64,000 nucleotides of DNA from Halegenticoccus soli (lineage in GTDB: Archaea > Halobacteriota > Halobacteria > Halobacteriales > Haloferacaceae). Location: the NCBI RefSeq assembly GCF_002844195.1, contig NZ_PEND01000006.1, forward strand, positions 124,001 to 188,000, in the 5' to 3' direction. A model generated the notes under the pieces. That model ran no database searches and was not told the DNA's origin. It worked only from the letters and a program-made list of their open reading frames with translations. This document shows positions 59,215 through 64,000 of the stretch, in pieces. Each line of letters begins with the position of its first letter. The stretch's first letter is position 1. Position numbers and translations under genes: made by a program.

Positions 59215-60561
59215 GTGACCATCACGCTGTCGTTCGAGGACGGGACGATCCGGATCGCCGGCGACCCTCCGGCGCTCCCCTTCGTCGAGGACGACCCCCG
59301 AAGCGGGACCGCCCGCGCCCCGGCGCACCGGTACGCCGACCTCCGGGACGCCCTCGACGAGCGCGGCGTCGCGTACGACGACCGGGTGCTCTCCTCCGCG
59401 GCGGCCGCCGCGGATCTGGACCTCGAAACGACGTACGAACTCCGCCCGTACCAGCGCGAGGCGCTCGACGCCTGGCGCGACAACGGCGACCGCGGGGTGA
59501 TCGAACTCCCGACGGGCAGCGGCAAGACCGTCGTCGCCATCGGCGCGACGGCCGCGCTGTCGACCCCGACGCTCGTCGTCGTCCCGACGATCGACCTGCT
59601 CGACCAGTGGGGGCGCGAGCTGGAGGCGGAGTTCGGCGCGCCGATCGGCCGGTTCGGCGGCGGCGAGCAGCGTCAGGAGCGGATTACGGTGTCGACCTAC
59701 GACTCGGCGTACCTCCGCGCCGACGAGGTCGGCGGCGACTTCGGGCTCGTCGTCTTCGACGAGGTCCACCACCTCGGCGGCGAGGGGTACCGCGACATCG
59801 CCCGGCTGCTCGCCGCGCCCGCCCGGATGGGGCTCACGGCGACGTTCGAGCGGCCCGACGGCGCCCACGAGGTCGTCTCGGAGCTCGTCGGCCCGCGGGT
59901 GTACCGGGCGAGCGCGGACGACCTCGCCGGGACGCACCTCGCCGACTACGACATCAAGCACATCGAGGTCGAGCTCACGGACGAGGAGCGGGCGCGCTAC
60001 GAGGAGGCTCAGGGGACGTTCGTGGACTACCTCCGCACCTCGAACATCACCTTCCGGAGCGGCAGCGACTACCAGGAGCTCGTCAAGCGCTCCGGCACTG
60101 ACCCGCGGGCGCGGGAGGCGCTCCTCGCCAAGCAGCGCGCGCGGGAGGTCATGATGAACTCCGACAACAAGGTCAGCGAGCTGGAGCGCATCCTCGACCG
60201 CCACCGCGACGACCGCGTCATCGTCTTCACGGCGCACACGGACCTCGTCTACCGCCTCTCCGAGCGGTTTCTGATCCCCGCCGTGACGAACGAGACGAGC
60301 GCCCCGGAGCGCCGGGAGATCCTCTCGCGGTTCCGCGACGGGACGTACAGCCGGGTCGTCTCCGCGAACGTCCTCGACGAGGGCGTCGACGTGCCGGACG
60401 CGAACGTCGCGGTCGTGCTCTCGGGCAGCGGGAGCGAGCGCGAGTTCACCCAGCGGCTCGGGCGCGTCCTCCGGCCGAAGGACGACGGCGGGAGGGCGCT
60501 GCTGTACGAGCTCGTGAGCAGGGAAACCGCGGAGGAGCGGGTGGCGGCGCGGCGGCGCTAG
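59215..60561 (+). CDS. XPB/Rad25-like DNA helicase
   Basis: 448 residues. An N-terminal damage-recognition-like domain (1-75) is followed by a superfamily-2 core: motif I LPTGSGKT (about 96-103), motif II DEVHH (about 182), motif III GLTATFER, and motif VI QRLGRVLRP. It matches archaeal XPB, which unwinds DNA in repair together with the Bax1 nuclease. The GTG at 59215 was chosen to give the conserved TITLSFEDGTIRI start. Its partner gene lies downstream at 61131 but is separated by an opposite-strand lipoprotein gene. Confidence 0.9.
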   Translation: MTITLSFEDGTIRIAGDPPALPFVEDDPRSGTARAPAHRYADLRDALDERGVAYDDRVLSSAAAAADLDLETTYELRPYQREALDAWRDNGDRGVIELPTGSGKTVVAIGATAALSTPTLVVVPTIDLLDQWGRELEAEFGAPIGRFGGGEQRQERITVSTYDSAYLRADEVGGDFGLVVFDEVHHLGGEGYRDIARLLAAPARMGLTATFERPDGAHEVVSELVGPRVYRASADDLAGTHLADYDIKHIEVELTDEERARYEEAQGTFVDYLRTSNITFRSGSDYQELVKRSGTDPRAREALLAKQRAREVMMNSDNKVSELERILDRHRDDRVIVFTAHTDLVYRLSERFLIPAVTNETSAPERREILSRFRDGTYSRVVSANVLDEGVDVPDANVAVVLSGSGSEREFTQRLGRVLRPKDDGGRALLYELVSRETAEERVAARRR

Positions 60562-60596
60562 CCCGGCGTCTCGGACGAGCCGCAGGGACGAGCGAC

Positions 60597-61001
60597 TCAG
60601 GCGACCGACGCGGACGGGCGGAACGAGCCGTCCCGCTCGAACGCCTCGTACGCCACCGGGAAGTCGAACGCGACCTCGGTCTTCCCGCCGCCGGGGACGT
60701 TCACCTCCGCGCGCTTCTCGTGTTCCTCGTCGCCGACCGCGACCCGCGCGACCACCGCCGCCGTCAGGTCGTCGTCCGTCCGGTTGGCCACGGCGACGAC
60801 CGCCCGGAGGTCGCCGTCACCCGTTTCCTCGAACGAGAAGTCGGAGACGTACAGCGGCTCCCGCTCCGGGAGGTCGCGCGGGTCGCCCGCCGGCGCGTCC
60901 GGCGGGTTCCGCGGCCCCGTCGCCCCCGGGTACCCCTCCAGGCAGCCGGCGGAGAGGCCGAGACAGAGTGCGCCGAGGAACGCCCGTCGATTCGTGCGCA
61001 T
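60597..61001 (-). CDS. Small Tat-exported lipoprotein, function unknown
   Basis: 134 residues. Signal NRRAFLGALCLGLSAGC is a Tat signal with lipobox. The mature part (DFSFEETGDGDLRAVVAVAN, then KRAEVNVPGGGKTEVAFDFP) is a small beta-sandwich-like domain as in many haloarchaeal exported proteins. It is antisense to, and placed between, the XPB and Bax1-type genes, so it probably inserted into an older two-gene unit. Confidence 0.8.
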   Translation of the reverse strand: MRTNRRAFLGALCLGLSAGCLEGYPGATGPRNPPDAPAGDPRDLPEREPLYVSDFSFEETGDGDLRAVVAVANRTDDDLTAAVVARVAVGDEEHEKRAEVNVPGGGKTEVAFDFPVAYEAFERDGSFRPSASVA

Positions 61002-61130
61002 ACCCGTGGCTCCGACCGGTCCGGCATGAGCCTTGTCCTCCGCGGCCGCGCCGGTCGGGGAGGGCGACGATCTTCGGAGCGACCGAGCCGAGGCGCGGCC
61101 CTTTTCTCGTCGCGCCGAATACTCACCCGC

Positions 61131-62663
61131 GTGCTCACGAAGGACCTCCTCCGCGTCTCGCGGGCCGGCGGCGGGTACCGCCCCCGGTTCGTCGGCCGCG
61201 AGGCCCGGCCGCTGGCCGCCCGCGTCCTCGGGGTCTTCCAGGGCCACGTCGGCGAGCGCCGCCGCCGGCTGGAGGAGGCGCTGACGGAGTTGGAGGCGGA
61301 GGCGGGCGCGGGCGACGGGGCGTTCCGAGCCAACGACGGCTTCAAGGTCGTCCGCGGCTTCGCCGCCCTCCTCGACCGCGAGGCGACCTTCGAGACCGAC
61401 GCGCCCCTCCCCCCGGAGCGCGTCCGGCGGACGGTGTTCGAGTGCGCCGAGGCGGCGACCGTCGCGACCGAGGCGGAGCGCGCGGTCGCGATCGACGCGG
61501 CCGCCGATCGGCTGGGAACCGACACGGCGTCGATCGAACGGTCGCTGTACGCCGACCGCGAGGCGAACCAGGTGCTCGTCGCGTTCGACCCCCGGTGGGA
61601 CCCCGACGAACTCGTCGCGCAGTACAACCTCTCGCTCGCGCAGACGGCGCTGTTCGACGCGACGGAGGTCCGCGTCCGCAGTTCGGACCCCAGGGCGCTC
61701 GTCTCGGCGGTCAAGCGCCTCCGGCTGATGTACGAGATCGGGACGGTCGACGGGGCGAGAGAGGTCGTCGTCACCGGCCCCGACGCGCTGTTCCGCCGCA
61801 CCCGGCGGTACGGGACGGCCTTCGCCCGCCTCCTGCGCACGGTCGCCGGGACGGCGGAGTGGTCGCTCGTCGCGACCGTCGACGACCGCGGCGCAGAGCG
61901 CGAGATGCGCCTCTCGACGGGCGACGTCTCCGTCCCCGGCGTCGAGCCGGTCGCCGAGCCGACGTACGACAGCGGCGTCGAGGCCGACTTCGCCGCCCGC
62001 TTTTCGGGGCTCGATCTCGACTGGAGCCTCGTCCGCGAGCCGGAGCCGCTCGAAGCCGGCCACCGCGTGATGATCCCGGACTTCGCGTTCGACTACCGCC
62101 ACGCCGACTTCCGGGTCTACTTCGAGATCATGGGCTTCTGGATGCCCGAGTACGTCGAGAAGAAGCTCGACCAGCTCGCCACCGTCGAGGACGTTGAGCT
62201 GCTCGTCGCGGTCGACGAGTCGCTGGCGGTGAGCGAGGAGATCGAGGCGGCCGACCACCGGGCGATCCCCTACCGCGGGACCGTCCGCGTCAAGGACGTG
62301 GTCGACGCGCTGCGGCGGTACGAACGCGATCTCGTCGCCGACGCGGCCGCGGAACTCCCGGACGAACTCGAACCCGACGCGGACGTCGTCTCGCTCGACG
62401 CGCTCGCCGCCGCCCGTGGCGTGAGCGTCGAGGCAATCGAGGAGAAGCGGTTTCCGGCGCACGAGCGCCTCGGCAGGACGCTCGTCCGCCCGACGGTCCT
62501 CGACGCCCTCCGCGACGAGATCGAACCGGGCATGTCGCTCGGCGAGGCGGAGTCGGCGCTCGAAGCGCGGGGCGTCGACGACGCGAGCGCGGCGCTGTCC
62601 GCGCTCGGCTACCGGGTCGAGTGGCGGGGGCTCGGCGGCGGGACGGTGAGACGGAAGGAATGA
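61131..62663 (+). CDS. Bax1-type nuclease (DUF790 family), partner of XPB
   Basis: 510 residues. The DUF790 pattern includes VLTKDLLRVSRAGGGYRPRF at the N-terminus and a nuclease core with HRVMIPDFAFDYRHADFRVY and FEIMGFWMPEYVEKKLDQL, which holds the PD-x-n-E/K-type acidic and Lys residues. In archaea this protein binds XPB and cuts DNA at the unwound junction. GTG 61131 gives the conserved start. A C-terminal domain (~440-505) looks like a helical DNA-binding module. Confidence 0.9.
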   Translation: MLTKDLLRVSRAGGGYRPRFVGREARPLAARVLGVFQGHVGERRRRLEEALTELEAEAGAGDGAFRANDGFKVVRGFAALLDREATFETDAPLPPERVRRTVFECAEAATVATEAERAVAIDAAADRLGTDTASIERSLYADREANQVLVAFDPRWDPDELVAQYNLSLAQTALFDATEVRVRSSDPRALVSAVKRLRLMYEIGTVDGAREVVVTGPDALFRRTRRYGTAFARLLRTVAGTAEWSLVATVDDRGAEREMRLSTGDVSVPGVEPVAEPTYDSGVEADFAARFSGLDLDWSLVREPEPLEAGHRVMIPDFAFDYRHADFRVYFEIMGFWMPEYVEKKLDQLATVEDVELLVAVDESLAVSEEIEAADHRAIPYRGTVRVKDVVDALRRYERDLVADAAAELPDELEPDADVVSLDALAAARGVSVEAIEEKRFPAHERLGRTLVRPTVLDALRDEIEPGMSLGEAESALEARGVDDASAALSALGYRVEWRGLGGGTVRRKE

Positions 62664-62765
62664 CCGCCCGTCCGGTCTGCTGGGCGTCGGGGGCGTCGGA
62701 TTCGACCGAGCGAACAGGCACTCGCCGGCACTCCATTTTTGTCGTTCGCGCCCCAACGTGATCCC

Positions 62766-62972
62766 ATGGTACTGAAGAAGCTCCTCGGTTCGAAGTGGTC
62801 CCGCCGCCTCAGCGCCCTGTCGTTCGTCGCGCAGGCGGTTTCGGCCCTGAAGCGCGGAAAGACCAAGCTCGCCGTCGCGCTCGTCACCGCCGCGGCGATC
62901 GCCTACCGGTCGAGCGTGGCCGGCATCGTCATCGAACTGCTGCTCCGCGGCTACCGGCGCAAAGCCGCGTAG
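62766..62972 (+). CDS. Small basic membrane-associated protein, function unknown
   Basis: 68 residues: an amphipathic, basic N-terminus (MVLKKLLGSKWSRRLSALSF), one hydrophobic segment (KLAVALVTAAAIAYRSSVAG) and a basic end. An ATTTTTGTCG box about 28-35 bases upstream supports ATG 62766. It is unusually basic for this genome. No family is recognised. Confidence 0.65.
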   Translation: MVLKKLLGSKWSRRLSALSFVAQAVSALKRGKTKLAVALVTAAAIAYRSSVAGIVIELLLRGYRRKAA

Positions 62973-62978
62973 CTGGTT

Positions 62979-63580
62979 TGACATCCTCCCGCGCCTGAAG
63001 ACGCGGGAATCCCGAGCGTTGGGATATTACGGTTTGCAGTCTACCACCTCTGTCCGAGGTTGGAATCCTCGGGAGAGGTCATGAAGGTAGACTCCTGGCT
63101 GTGCCAACCAGCCGGTACTCCTATCCTCGGGCAACTGCCCGGAAGACTCGGAGTTACTTTGAGTCAAGTCAAGACGGATGTTCTCCGCCCCATTCACATC
63201 AGCGTTGAACGCCGCATCACACGGCTCACACACGTACAAGCCGCGTTCGACACGCTGATTCTCGTCTTCCGGCTCTGACTTGTTGCAGGTTTTCAACCGT
63301 GACTTCGGGGCGAGCCTCGTATTCAACGAGGATATAGTCCCAGTCTCTCGGGTGGTCTTTGTGGTTCGCACCCTTCGAGAGTCCGACACGGTTGTGTTTG
63401 GTGTCGTGACGGATGCCTTTCTGCTTCCACGTCACCGTAGAACGCGGGTGTTCTTCGTGGACACGGTGGCCTTGTGAGTCGTAGTAGTTTTTCTTGCGGT
63501 AGCCGGGCGGATTCGCACGAGAATCGTTCTTGCGCTTTTGTTTCCACGTTGGGATTAGAACGTGGAATATCCCGCCGGGC
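62979..63580 (-). mobile_element. IS1341-type (IS200/IS605-group) element remnant
   Basis: The right end is marked by a hairpin TCCCGCG-CCTGAAGA-CGCGGGA (62987-63008) and a second one ATCCC/GGGAT, as is usual after tnpB in these elements. The body holds a broken tnpB. No tnpA is present, and the left end is not defined; coding homology fades at about 63573. Confidence 0.75.
63027..63573 (-). pseudogene. Collapsed tnpB with internal deletion
   Basis: The upstream part (about 63573-63285, KQKRKNDSRANPPGYRKKNY through EARPEVTVENLQQV) is the early portion of an IS1341-type TnpB. One frame away, the end (ENQRVERGLYVCEPCDAAFN, then ADVNGAENIRLDL to the TAA at 63027) is its C-terminal zinc-finger and RuvC-III region. 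The central ~200 codons with the RuvC-I and -II residues are missing. The join is near 63280-63297, in sequence AAAACCTGC, which matches both sides of the lost segment in intact relatives. It cannot encode a working nuclease. Confidence 0.8.
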
Positions 63581-63672
63581 TATCGAACGGCGGGTGGTGT
63601 AGTGTATTGTCGGATTCATCCTGACCCTAAAAGGTCAAGTATTCTCCTTGATTCCGTATAGCTACCGCATTC

Positions 63673-64000
63673 TCACAGCTCGGCCAGCGACTCCCGCCGC
63701 CCCTTGGGAATCGTCGAGCGGAGCTCGCCGTGGAGGTACAGCCCGACGCCGATCGGTTCGAGGTCGCCGGCGAGTTCGTGGGCGACGACGAGGTAGCCCC
63801 AGTCGCCGTCCCACTCCACCTCCTGGTCCTCGCCGGCGGCGAAGCGCGCGGCCCGCTCGCCGTCGAGTTCGAGCACGTTCCTCGTCGCCGCGCGGCCGAA
63901 CCGCTGGACGGCGTTCGTCGTCGGCTTCCAGTGCTCTTGGCGGGTACGCAGGAACGCCATGCCGAGCCCCTCGACAGCGATGGGGTCGGCAACGTCGCCG
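63673..64000 (-). CDS. C-terminal end of a PUA-like RNA-binding or rRNA methyltransferase-type protein
   Basis: At least 108 residues; the frame runs off the window edge at 64000. The text GLGMAFLRTRQEHWKPTTNA, then DGDWGYLVVAHELAGDLEPIGVGLYL, ends SLAEL. It looks like the pre-PUA and PUA-like ends found on archaeal RNA-modifying proteins. An ATG at 63960 could start a 95-residue protein, but the frame continues upstream with similar composition, so a larger gene is more likely. Spacing to the IS remnant is about 100 bases. Confidence 0.7.
   Translation of the reverse strand, partial: GDVADPIAVEGLGMAFLRTRQEHWKPTTNAVQRFGRAATRNVLELDGERAARFAAGEDQEVEWDGDWGYLVVAHELAGDLEPIGVGLYLHGELRSTIPKGRRESLAEL

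Overview
The window is chromosomal DNA from an extremely halophilic archaeon (class Halobacteria). The support is very high G+C with strong G/C at third codon positions, Asp/Glu-rich proteins, many Tat signal peptides that end in a lipobox Cys, TATA-like boxes about 25-30 bases before start codons (leaderless-type promoters), and archaeal or haloarchaeal markers: the diphthamide enzyme Dph2, an XPB helicase with a Bax1-type nuclease, a Bat-type HTH regulator, DUF5805 and DUF5800. No rRNA, tRNA, CRISPR array or replication origin was seen.

Layout. 1-5.3 kb: CoA-transferase (cut by the window edge), LeuA-like synthase, MsrA, a LeuC/LeuD-type aconitase pair and a Bat-type regulator. 5.4-10 kb: a degenerate phosphotransferase and a four-gene NitT/TauT-type ABC importer. 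10.3-13.9 kb: FKBP-type chaperone with Met-Gly repeats, a frameshifted RecA-like protein, a MinD-like ATPase and a TMEM175-type channel. 14.2-17.6 kb: exported six-hairpin glycosidase, a decayed CDGSH gene and a small protein. 17.8-29.5 kb: housekeeping genes (YlbF, esterase, Nramp-like transporter, Dph2, LOG protein, SDR, sirtuin, metallo-hydrolase, Nudix). 29.5-37.4 kb: a looser region with a DUF5805 plus tyrosine recombinase pair lying between two inverted copies of a 12-base sequence, a MATE exporter, and long stretches without recognisable genes. 37.4-43.9 kb: a five-gene minus-strand group of Nramp-like transporter, hydantoinase/oxoprolinase A and B, an Asp/Glu-racemase-family enzyme and a phosphoribosyltransferase. 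44-55.5 kb: cupin, SRAP peptidase, exonuclease-like protein, bactofilin-like protein, YchF, aminotransferase and a second NitT/TauT-type importer. 55.6-59.1 kb: copper-type P-type ATPase, divergent HTH regulator and HMA chaperone. 59.2-64 kb: XPB helicase, lipoprotein, Bax1-type nuclease, a collapsed IS1341-type tnpB remnant and the end of a PUA-like gene.

How the genes work together. The most coherent systems are (i) the transporter-HyuA-HyuB-racemase group, which looks like uptake and ATP-driven ring opening of a 5-oxoproline- or hydantoin-like compound; its Nramp-fold transporter lacks the metal-binding motifs. (ii) The metal-efflux locus, with a dyad-symmetric operator candidate between copA and its regulator, a palindromic insertion inside copA, and an altered ion-path motif (YPC). 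(iii) The XPB/Bax1 DNA-unwinding and cutting pair, here split by an opposite-strand lipoprotein gene. Several single-base reading-frame breaks (RecA-like gene, CDGSH gene, the copA tail) could be real decay or consensus errors in the assembly.
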